Origin: Icerya purchasi
Taxonomy: Eukaryota > Arthropoda > Insecta > Hemiptera > Monophlebidae
Direction: 5' to 3'
DNA: 64,000 nucleotides
NCBI GenBank assembly: GCA_039619475.1
Contig: CM077115.1
Location: forward strand, 101,616,393-101,680,392
Below, in pieces: positions 12,176 through 22,316 of the stretch (position 1 is its first letter; each line of letters opens with the position of its first letter). The position numbers and the translations under genes are program-made. The notes under the pieces were generated by a model. It had not been told where the DNA came from. It worked only from the letters and a program-made list of their open reading frames with translations, and did not search any database.

Positions 12176-13132
12176 CAGGTAAATAATTTTCCAACATTAA
12201 TTTAAGGAAGTATTAATATTTGTGCAATTATAATAAAAAATTTAATAATAATTTTTTATTTAACATACACATTATTTTAAGTAAATTCTATTGCTTTCCT
12301 ATTTTAAATGTTTATATGGAAAAATAATTTGGTGTTTTGAACTTAAACTACTAAAGATTTACCTAAGAAATAGCACGACAGAAAAACAGCTAATTGGTCT
12401 TACCAAAGGAATGTCTCCTGTTCAAAAGATTCACAGAGCATTTGCAAATTTGATGAAAAGATATGAAACGGTTATTAACAATTATTTTATTATAATGATA
12501 TATAAATTCCTTATTTCTTTGTATTTACACTGCAAGGATCAAACTTGTTTTCTTTCTTAGAATTTAAGTCATAATATTTTAAGTTTAATGATGAAAATAT
12601 GTCAATTGAAAAAAAAAAAGGTTGATATTTAAATTACCATAAAACAGGTTCTGGACATTTTTTTCCAATACTATGCTCGTAAGTATAGAAGTAATTTTGT
12701 GTATAACTTTGCTCTTTCCAAATTTAGGATTTATTTTTGTCAATTTTTTTGTTTCAGGTTTTCCCCTTTACCCTTTTCGCACGCATGGCGTCGAATCAAG
12801 AACATCATTTTATATCTACTATTTATAGGTACCTGGTATGTTTTACACGTTAAAACATAGTGCGCCCGATAGGGAATATCTTATTTAATTAAATAATATT
12901 AATATATACATAAAGTAACTGATTAAAGTAAAAGTTAAAAGAAATTTTTCTTGAGTGATTTTGCTTGTTTACAATTAGCGATTTCAGTTTGTTTTTTACT
13001 TTTGTTTTTATAATTTTTAGAAGGTATATAGTTTATTTTTTCATTAATTTTGTTGTAGAAAGGTATGTGGTTTACTTTTTAATAACATAATCATTTATAT
13101 CAACAATAGAACTGTAATATTTTTTTGAACTT
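12176..13132. other. AT-rich spacer with a dispersed-repeat segment
   Basis: Between the Jockey 5' end and the piggyBac relic. An 89-codon open frame on + (12291-12560) includes GLTKGMSPVQKIHRAFANL, not recognised. About 45 bp at 12445-12505 (core AAACGGTTATTAACAATTAT) matches a repeat also seen at 59388-59504 in the same orientation, and at 18870-18990 and 60690-60790 inverted. It could be the left end region of the piggyBac element. Nothing else recognised. Confidence 0.4.
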
Positions 13133-13545
13133 TTGTGTTCCCCTTTGGAAACATTGCAACTGAATGGATATGGTTCTACCATTACTGTTGTATTACATCT
13201 TTCTGATATATTAGCAAATGGTAATTATAAACTTTTTTTTGCCAATTATTTTATAAGTTATTCTCGTGTACAGATTTGCTCACATCATAACATATGCATA
13301 ACAGGAACTGTGAGAATTAATGAATTTGGAAAACCTCGTTTTTCACAAAAAAAAAGTTTTTAAAAAATATAATTGTGGTCATATAGAACAAATTGTATCT
13401 AAAGATGGCAAGAATGATAAGATAGCTGGACAACAAGCCGCTTGCTTTTGCTTCTAACTGTTTTGGCAGGACTAGCAAAAACACTATAAAATGATGGGAC
13501 TCTCATTCTAAGTCTCATATAAATATCCCCATTCAAGTGTTGTAC

Positions 13546-13572
13546 ATCTAATATCTCCAAACGAGCAATTTT

Positions 13573-13616
<44 letters not shown>

Positions 13617-14705
13617 GTATCTCAGAAACGGCTCTAACGATTTGGATGAAATTTGCATACTAGGTGTATTTTGGGGACAATAAATCAATCTGTCAAGCTG
13701 TAATCCATGGCAAAATCCGGTTTTGCGAGTTTTAAATGAATATTAATGTTTTCAGTATGATCCGAATCAAGGTTGATGGCGCGATCTTTCGACGACGATT
13801 TAATAGTTTGTTCTGCCTTTAGTATTATTTTTTGATTATCGAACGTCGTCGATTATTAGCTCTGGTAGTGTCCTAGTCTACGGGTCGGTGGAGTCAATAT
13901 GTAGGGCAAAGCAATAAAACATATAGTAGGCAAAACAAGCGAGCGGGTAATTCCAGATACCTGGAAACGGCGAGGAACGAATAAGCAAAAAAGGCATTGG
14001 TCTTGGTTCTCAGGCGATCAGCGGGCGGTTACATAATGACGGTTCGAAAATCATGTGCTACGCAAGTAGTGAAAATATATGTATAACAAAAAAAAAAACA
14101 TAAACGAATCGAAAATGTCGTAACAAACAGCTCATTTTTTATTTTTTCTGTATTAATTTTATATTTAAATAAGAAAAAAAAACTGCTTTTTAATAACTAC
14201 TAAACAAAAAAAGAAAAAGAAAATCGGTTAATAAACAAAGAAGGACTTTGTCTATTTATATACAGATATTAAATGTATTTGTTTGTGAAAGTGAATTACT
14301 GAAAATATGTTGTGCACATTTTAAAAATCCTGACCCTTATTATATTTTGCAGTGATTTAGTTGGGAATTTTTTCAAATTTGTTGGAAACTAGCTGATCAC
14401 AGGTAAAATTACAAACATTATAAATGTTCTAATAAAAGACGTATAGAAACACATTCATAAAAATCAACGTGTGCAGTCATTAAAAGCATTTTCCAACCAT
14501 CTGGAAAGCGAATTCGAACGACCTCTACATTTTTGTTGCGTTCAGTATTGAAAAGTAAAGTTGTATGGAAAGAAGCTTTAAATTCATAAATGTGTTTATA
14601 AATTAGTTTTAAAATATTTTATGTTTTGTGAATATGTATTAGATTAAAATAAAGTTAAGGGGTTACAAAAAAAAAAAAATACCGAGCAAAGCTCGATCGC
14701 CTAGG
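13546..14705 (+). mobile_element. Helentron/Helitron-like non-autonomous element, copy 1
   Basis: Inserted in the piggyBac frame just before GAATATAATACTTGTATGGG. It begins around a (TA)n run (13572-13612), followed by CTCAGAAACGGCTCTAACGA, a motif I associate with insect Helitron-like elements. It ends with ATACCGAGCAAAGCTCGATC, which can form a hairpin (CCGAGC/GCTCG), then GCCTAGGTACT. A second copy of its right 400 bp, inverted, lies at 30020-30680, including the A-rich run and the hairpin. The exact left end is not defined. The Helentron label rests on the hairpin and recalled motifs; that it is a dispersed mobile repeat is certain from the second copy. Confidence 0.6.
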
Positions 14706-15095
14706 TACTGAATATAATACTTGTATGGGTAGAGTCGATAAATTTAATTTCCTAATATCATTATATAATATTAAAATGAAAACTAGAAAATGGACATTAA
14801 AGTTGATTACCCATACAATTGACTTTGCAATAACCGATTCATGGTTGGATTGCAGTAATTTAGGAATTCCAAAAAAAGATGTGTTCGATTTAATACATTT
14901 CAGAATGAGTATTGCCAAAAAGCTAATTAAAACAGATTGTACTACACCACCTAGAAAGTGAGGAAGACCATCAATTATTCTGGTTGAAAATGTAAAAAAT
15001 CCTGACACTACACCATAGAGATAAACTAAAGAAAGACTTATAGAGGCAGCTAGTTATGATCAGTTTGGTCACTTTTCAGATAATATGTGTACAAC

Positions 15096-18000
15096 GCCCT
15101 GCAGGGCACAGGTTGCTGTAACTAGAGTTACCTTCTCTAGTAAGTAGTCACTCGACCGTCATATGGTGCTAGTCCCACCGACGAAGAAACGAAACAGCAA
15201 CCATGTGAATTCCATACGTCCACGTCGTGCAGGGTGGTAATTTTCTTTTCAGCGGGCTTAGCGCTGATTAGAAAAGCTAAATTTGAATTCGCACAAAGCT
15301 GATAGGAAAACGGAGGACGAGACACTTGCCGAAGGTGCTCTGACTAATAAATACCGTTAAACTTTTTTACTGCGATACCAACAGCAGACTATCAGCAACT
15401 CGCTCGCGACATAAGTGCCCAGTCGGGTTGGTTATCAACTCAGAGCGAGCAGGCGAGTATCCAGCGCCTTAAAACTGGGTCCTTTCGGCTAAGGGAGTAA
15501 ACCCTGACAGAAAACCCAGCGGAAGGCAAGAGGGAAACCACCGCTGTATTCCATCCCCAGGTAATCCAATGGCAGAAAACACGAGAATGATGGCCCTGAG
15601 TCCGGCGCGGCCTTTCAGTGGGCACAGGGTGCTAAGAATCCCGCCGTCTGCTAAGGTTACAAAAATTGGAACGTGGAACGTAAGAAGCTTGTACCAAGGA
15701 GGAAAACTGGCTAATGTCAGGAAAGAGATGAAACGATTAAGGATAAAAATATTTGGCATCACTGGCCAGGTAATGGTGAAAACAACTGCAAAGATGGAAA
15801 AGTATATTACTCTGGTGACACATCAGCCAATCACAGAAATGGAGTAGGATTTATTGTAGATAAGAAGATAATGGCATATGTAGATATCTTTGTACCAGTA
15901 TTGGATAGGATTGCAATACTTCGGTTAAAATCAGGCAGGCTGGCGATAAATTTAATTCAAGTATATGCGCCTACAGCAGACCCAAAATATGATGATGAAG
16001 TAATAGATTTTTATGAAGAACTACAGAAAATAGTTGATGGAACAAAAGATCACGAGATAACAATAATAATGGGTGATCTAAATGCAAAAGTTGGAGCTGG
16101 AAGAGATGGCAGTGCGGTAGGACTGAACGGACTGGGTGAAAGGAACGAACGAGGAGAGAGATTAGTTTAGTTTTGTAAAATTAATAATCTCGTGATAAGT
16201 AATACTTGGTTTCGAATGCCGAACAGAAGGTTATATACCTGGAAATCTCCTCAGGACGGTGACAATACAATAAGTAGAAATCAGATAGATTATATATTAA
16301 TCAAACAGCGCTTTAGAAACTCTATAAAATGCGCTAAGACGTACCCCGGAGCAGATATAGCGTCAGACCACAATCCAGTGGTGGCAAAAATTGATCTCCG
16401 ATGGCGGATAATGAAAAAGCAAGCTGTAAATGGAAATGAAAGAATAAATATTGAACAATTAGAGAAACAAAATGTTATGAAGACAGTGGAAACTGAAACT
16501 AACAAGATATTCAAAAGAGTATGTGAAGAGCAAATAGCAGAAACAGCAACGGAAAAAATCAGAATAATTGGAGAAAAAATAAAACAAATGTGTATAGAAG
16601 TAATGAAAAGTAAGAAACAGAAAAAGAAACCATGGATGACAGATAAAATTTTAGATTTAATGGAGAAACGCAGATTGAGAAAAGGCAAAACAGAGTATAA
16701 AAAAGTGCATAAAGAAATAAAAAAAGAAATAAGAAAAGCCAAAGAATCCTGGATGAATGAAAAATGTGAAGAACTGGAAAAACTACAGAAGAAACACGAT
16801 GCACTGAACATGCATAAGAAAATAAAAGAAATATCGGGAATATACAGAAAAAGGATACCTTCCAAGCTGATAGCAGATAATGGGAAATTAGTGTTGACAC
16901 TTGATGAAAAGTTGAAATGCTGGAGAGATTATGTGAAAAGATTATACACTGAACGAAGAGAAAAAATCAATATTATACCCCATGAGAATGAGAAGCTACC
17001 GATTTTTATGGCAAAACTGAGATATGCGGTTAAAAAAATGAAACGAAGAGTTGCGGTTGGGCCTGATGGCATACCAGGAGAAGTAATCAAAATGATCAGT
17101 GACGAAAACATTAAGAGTCTACTAGATATATTTAATGAAATATACGAAAATGGTCGGATACCTAAGGAGTGGTTAGATTCCAGTTTTGTAATCCTACCAA
17201 AAAAAAAGACAGCAAATAAATGCCATGAGTATCGCACAATAAGTTTAATGAGTCATCTTTTAAAAGATTTCCTGATAATCATTTATGGACGTATTAGAGG
17301 TAAATGCGAAAAAGAACTAAGCGAATTCCAGTTTGGCTTCAGACCAGGATGCGGGACTTGAGAAGCGCTGACAGCAGTAAACGTACTACTACAAAAGTGT
17401 AGAGATCAGCAAAAAGATGTCTTCTTCTGCTTTCTGGACTACGAAAAGGCCTTCGGCAGAGTGCAACATACAAAACTCTTAGAAATTCTCAAGGCAAAAA
17501 AAGTTAACGAATACGACCGCAGAATCATTAAAAATCGATATTGGGAACAAAAGGCAAAAATATTAGTGGATGGAAAGCAGACAGAAAGTATTGAAATTCA
17601 GCGAGGGGTCAGGCAAGGATGTATCCTATCACCATTACTGTTCAATATATGCGGATGAAATATTTGGCGAGGCTTTAGAGGATGCAAAATTAGGAATCAA
17701 AGTAAATGGAAGATATCTAAATAATGTGAGGTACGCAGATGATTCAGTTCTCTTCGCAGATTCAATGGAGGAGTTACAGGAATTGGTAAGATTAGTAAAC
17801 GAAACTGGATTAAAATATGGGCTTAACATTAATGTAAAGAAAACTAAACTGTTAGCGATTAGTAAGAAGGATACAAAGGATATAGTACTTCAGATCAATG
17901 GACAAGAAATCGAAAGAATACGAAAATACAAATATTTAGGATGTTACGTATCCGAATCTTTCGACCCCGAAATGGAGATTAGAATGAGAATTGGATACGC

Positions 18001-18538
18001 CAAGACTGCTTTTCTGAAAATGAAAAATTTCTTTACAAGTCGCTCGATAAATTTAAAAACACGCCAGAGAATAATAATAAGTTACATCTATAGTATTCTG
18101 TTATATGGAATAGAAGCAGCAACAATGACAGCAAAGACGTTAAAAAAATTGGAAGCGTGCGAAATGTGGCTGCATAGAAGATCACTGAGAATTCCTTGGA
18201 CACAAAAGATGACCAACGAAAAAGTATTGGAGCTGGCAGGTGTTAAGAGATATGTAACGCAGACAATCAAGAATAGGAAAATCGAATACTTCGGGCATTT
18301 AATCAGAGGTCGAAGATACGAACCAATTAAGCTGATAATTGAAGGAAAAATTGCGGGACGCCGCGGAAGGGGAAGAAGGAGAACTTCCTGGCTGAAGAAT
18401 GTGCGGCAATGGACAGGATTAAACGCTGCTGGTGATCTTGTGCGAGCAGCCGAGGGCCGAAAAATTTAAAATAGTGTTAGCCTGGTGCCAGTAGGATCGT
18501 CGACGCGCAGATATGTGTATGGCAATCGAAGAAGAAGA
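15096..18538 (+). mobile_element. Nearly full-length RTE-clade LINE with target duplication
   Basis: A 3.44-kb insertion flanked by the 11-bp duplication ATGTGTACAAC (15085-15095 and 18539-18549). The 5' UTR (15096-15568) is relatively GC-rich, followed by one long endonuclease-RT frame and a 3' UTR ending in the GAAGAAGAAGAA simple repeat typical of RTE elements. It landed inside the C-terminal coding part of a piggyBac transposase relic. The intact duplications and the open frames imply that it is much younger than its host relic. Confidence 0.88.
15569..18469 (+). pseudogene. RTE endonuclease-reverse transcriptase (frame-broken)
   Basis: The AP endonuclease starts at IGTWNVRSLYQGG (about 15668), then VYAPTADPKYDD, MGDLNAKVGAG, RNQIDYILI and SDHNPVV (near 16366). 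The RT follows with AVGPDGIPGEV, FQFGFRPG, FLDYEKAF, GVRQGCILSPLLFNI (near 17640), and the catalytic box RYADDSVLFADSMEEL (near 17735). The C-terminal motif is MWLHRRSLRIPW...GHLIRGRRYEP, ending at a stop at 18469. Lesions: frameshift and short deletion near 15765 (GI then GQV), frameshift near 15845, TAG at 16168, TGA at 17359-17361 and a frameshift near 17648. Catalytic motifs are intact, so loss of function comes from the frame breaks. Confidence 0.85.
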
Positions 18539-18643
18539 ATGTGTACAACAGTAAGAGTACACTGTAAGTTACAAATATGCAGTAGAAAAAGCAGATGAAA
18601 ATGCAAAAAGTGTAATATACAATTGTGTTTAGAAAAAAATTAA

Positions 18644-18984
18644 ATTATTTTTTATCTTTTCACGCACAAAACTGAATACATATTCAGAAATTATGTTCAA
18701 TAAAATTTATTTTTTACATTGTTCAACAAGTTCTGTATAGTTTATAAAATATTATATATTACATTTTAGCAAAATCTGAATATACAAAAAATTTATGTTA
18801 GCAACAAAACATTGTGCAGTAAAAAGTACCATTAGCTGTTTTTGTTCTCGAGTACTGCAGTAAATATTCTGTTGTAAGGTATTTTGTATAGCTTTTTAAT
18901 GATATAATTGTTAATAACCATTTCATAACTTTTCATCAGATTCACAAATGACGTTATTGCATTTTTACTTTTTGGTCAATCGTC
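18644..18984. other. Downstream flank of the piggyBac relic with a dispersed repeat
   Basis: Non-coding AT-rich DNA. The stretch 18870-18990 is about 75-80 percent identical by eye to the reverse complement of 59388-59504, sharing GTTAATAACC, TTTTCATCAGATTCAC and TGACGT-TTGCA. It is also similar to 60690-60790 in the same orientation. It may be the right terminal region of the piggyBac-related element. Confidence 0.45.
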
Positions 18985-19326
18985 CTTTTCTAGCCTATCA
19001 TTTGTAAAATAAGTGTACAGCATTGCCAAATGGATAAAATTTCTATTTAGCTTTTTAAGCCCTGTTTTAGAGTTGTTCCTTAAAAGCAATTTAAAGATTA
19101 TTAATTATTAAACTACGACAAAAATTTACTACAGATATTCGTTTTATAAGAGAAATTTTTTTAAAAAGAAAAGAATACAAACATTTAGATTTCCATACTT
19201 TTTATCAATCATTCAATTAGTCTTTTCATAAAAAAATATACATTACCAGGGTTTGAAAAGCTGAATAGAATCTTATCCATCTGGCAATGCTATATACTTA
19301 TTTCACAAATAATAGATTAGAAAAAG
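18985..19326. repeat. Foldback repeat upstream of TRAPPC12
   Basis: Imperfect inverted arms of about 80 bp: 18985-19064 (CATTGCCAAATGGATAAA ... AGCTTTTTAAGCCCTG) and 19246-19326 (CCAGGGTTTGAAAAGCTG ... TCCATCTGGCAATG), with about 180 bp between them. By eye the arms are roughly 80 percent identical. This looks like a MITE or foldback element, with no coding content. It ends about 450 bp before the TRAPPC12 start codon. Confidence 0.7.
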
Positions 19327-19771
19327 AATACACTTAAGCCAGTGAATTCGTGAGATAAACATACAACGTTGTTAAATAAATTAAATTTTCATTTAACTTT
19401 TCAAATCCTATACATTATACTACTTTTTTTCTAATTCTACATTTAGCTCACCTAAAAACTCAAACTTTATTACTATTATCACTAAATTTGGAAACAATTT
19501 TAAAGTCAATAATTAAATAATTTTAATAAGTCTTTAAGTTAAAATGCAAAATTTCACTGCCAAAAATCGTCTATAAATTTTATATATATATATATATATA
19601 TATTATGTACGCGTATAACAAGCAAAAGCTATATTGAATTTAAAATAAATTTGGGAACCACTCGCAATGTAGTTATATTGAACTGATAAGATGTTTATCA
19701 ATTTTGATATAAACTGTTCTTTGCATTATTTGTTTTACTGAAATTGACGGAAAAACTTTTGTTATACAGTT

Positions 19772-20141
19772 ATGAATAATGAATCCGAAAATAATACGAT
19801 TCCAATTAATTTGTACTTTAAAGATTCGAGGTCTGATATTTTCGATCAAATTTCGTCAAATAATTCTACTATGATGGATAGTGTTTTAGAAAATTCAAAG
19901 GCGGATAATTATTTTGTTTCGGTAGAAGATAATAAATGTAACGTGAAGTCAGAAGGGATAGAAACTGAAGAACAGCCGGCAATTTGTAGAATATTTTCTG
20001 ATGATACTCCACAAGAAAGTAAAAGCTCAGATAAATTATTTTTTGATATATTAAGCGCATCTATGAAGCCGTCAGTTAATGAAAAACAATCTATTTTGAA
20101 TACAAATTCAGCAAACATATTCAATAGGTTCGATTTTCCTA
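19772..20141 (+). CDS. TRAPPC12: TRAPPC12 exon 1
   Basis: ATG at 19772, with a possible upstream acceptor (TTATACAG) two bases before. It ends in TTT CCT A before donor GTAAGC at 20142; the open frame runs on to 20173 but would miss the rest of the protein. It encodes the variable N-terminus with FFD-type motifs. The single leftover base pairs in phase with the AA that opens exon 2, making a Lys codon. Confidence 0.85.
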
Positions 20142-22274
20142 GTAAGCAGAATAATTTTTACTGTTTGATATAAACTTGTATAGTTTTATGGATTTTAATA
20201 ATTTTTATTCCGTTTCAACATATTAATTACGTTTTAAGAAAGTTAATTTTTATAATTTTTCGGAAATATAGAAATCGTTTAAAACGCACTTAGTTAATTT
20301 GCAGTGTAAAGGTAAATGAAATGCTTTACCAGTTTATTGTAGAAGTATACAATAATTTTTTGTTACAGACAATTGAATAAAGTTAGTTAAAAAGTTCTTT
20401 TAAAGTTAACAAAGAATATGAACTTTAGTTTACAGTTTACAACTTAGATCCGTTTATCGGCTAATTTTTAACCTAAATTGAATCAATTGAAATGCAGAAC
20501 AAATAACTTTTGATATATATTGGGAATTTCTGTTACACTATTTGTTTAACAACCAGATTAAAATAAAGCAAATTTTGGATTTTTATTCATATGTACTTTT
20601 TCTTTTTATTATACTTCCTAAGCAAAAATCGCGTACGGTTAAATATTATAACTATTTAAAATGGCTTTCTTTGATCCGCTTTACCTAAAATGATTATTTA
20701 ATAATCCCCCAAATTCTTCATTGAAATAACGTACCATGATATTCCACAATGCTAAATATAACTAGTTCTAAAACTTAACCGTAAATTCGGGATAAAATAA
20801 TTTCTTTTTAACATTTTCAAATATTTTAAGCCGTTTACATTATCACTGCGAAAGAGTAGACTAACTATTCGATCGTTTACGACAAAACACTAAACGTTTC
20901 TTTTTGGAATTGCGTAAATATTTGCGGCTAAATTCTGGATTTTTTATGTTCCTGAATTCAGTCCATTTGCGTGAAGAAAATTTATAAGTACTAAATCGAG
21001 GATAGAAATTGCTAAGAGCAACGTCTAACTGATACTTCTTTTTTGGTTACTGTAATTTTGTTCGAATTTAATTAAAATGAGTGTTGTGATGGTACGCAAA
21101 AAAGAAAGAATTTCGCAGATTAAATCCTTTATTGATGTTGCATGTTAGAATTTATAACAATTAAAGATTAACTTCATAAATGAAACTTTTTTTTTTTTTT
21201 TTTTGGCAAACCGCTCTTTAAACTTATATGATGAAATAAAATATGATTGACGTTAGATATTACAACGTCGTAATTTTTTAAATTCAAAGAAACTACCAAA
21301 CAAATTTATCTAAAAACAGTTAAAATTAAATGTATGCGTGAAGTTAATTTTTTACCAGTTTTTAAATATTTTATAACTTCATTTGCCCTATTTAGAAACT
21401 GATTATGTTTTATCGGAAAATGATGCGTTTAGTGATGAAGTATTTATCAAAGGTATCAATCATCACACAACATCTGATTCAGCTGAAGCAAATAGAAGAC
21501 GTGATGCTTGGATTCCTTCTAGTCGTACTAGGCAAGCCCTCATTACCGCTGCAACATCACCGCACGGAATTTATGTTCCTAATAGGGAATTATTAACAAT
21601 GCCCGGAGTTGTGTTACAAGAAGATATGGTAAATAATTCGATTTAAAAGATGTATTTAACTTTTTTCTCCTTTTTTAGTGTTTTTAAAATAAACTAGAAA
21701 ATAATTATCAGATAATTTTGGATATTGAAATGAAATTATGAACAAAAAAAGGGTACTTTCAGATATTTGCATTTGTTGCCATAGGTAGATAGCGTTTATC
21801 AAGCTGTAAACCACTATCTCGGTGAAGCAGAAGCATTGCAACGTAAAGTATTAACTGTAAATAATGTAACCCAAGATGAAAAAGGACTTAAAGAATTAAT
21901 ACAGGTATAAACCTATTCTGTATGAATCATGTTTGAAGTACTTACATTTACAGTTTTGTGATGTCTCTATACGATTTAACTAAATAGGGTAAATTAGTTT
22001 TACATTCATATACATATCACATGTGCGCGCGCGTCCCCAAACATCCACACACTCACGCACAATTTATATATATAAACTCGGCCATTTTGGCCTCGCTAGG
22101 GGCTGTGCCCTTTGACTCCTCTTGTTTACATTTCTGTCTCTTTCTCTTCTATACTTTGTATAAAATGATCAAAATTGACAACGTAATTCTGTCGGTAAAA
22201 ATTAAAATATAACAAACGTTACATAAAATTGGAACATTTTTTCTAATGGGGGGTAGCCTAAGAATTACGTTGTA

Positions 22275-22316
<42 letters not shown>

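Larger units (their letters stand above)
13133..18643 (+). pseudogene. piggyBac-type transposase relic, split by two insertions
   Basis: DDE transposase fragments in order. 13133-13545 carries NGNYKLFFANYFISY, HHNICITGTVRINEFGKP, IAGQQ and NTIK-WDSHSKSHINIPI (with stops and frame changes). 14706-15095 carries EYNTCMGRVDKFNFLISLY, LITHTIDFAITDSWL and DLIHFRMSIAKKLIK. After the RTE insertion, 18539-18643 carries VRVHCKLQICS and CKKCNIQLCLEKN, the C-terminal Cys-rich finger, and a stop at 18643. MG-VDKFN, the conserved Trp/Asp blocks and the Cys-rich tail are hallmarks of piggyBac proteins. The frame before 15095 resumes exactly at 18539. Stops at about 14959, 15016 and 18596 show it is dead. 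Confidence 0.8.

Noticed and set aside
15469..15762. 97-codon minus-strand frame
   Set aside because: Antisense to the RTE 5' UTR and start of its endonuclease; no domain.
16290..16865. 191-codon minus-strand frame
   Set aside because: Antisense shadow of the RTE endonuclease-RT coding sequence, rich in Phe/Ser/Ile as expected for the complement of Lys/Glu-rich codons.
21629..21646. Extension of TRAPPC12 exon 2 to the stop at 21646
   Set aside because: A GTAAAT donor at 21629 joins in phase to exon 3, which carries the conserved continuation.
22021..22212. 63-codon + frame in TRAPPC12 intron 3
   Set aside because: Starts in a microsatellite and runs through a dispersed repeat; no protein features.
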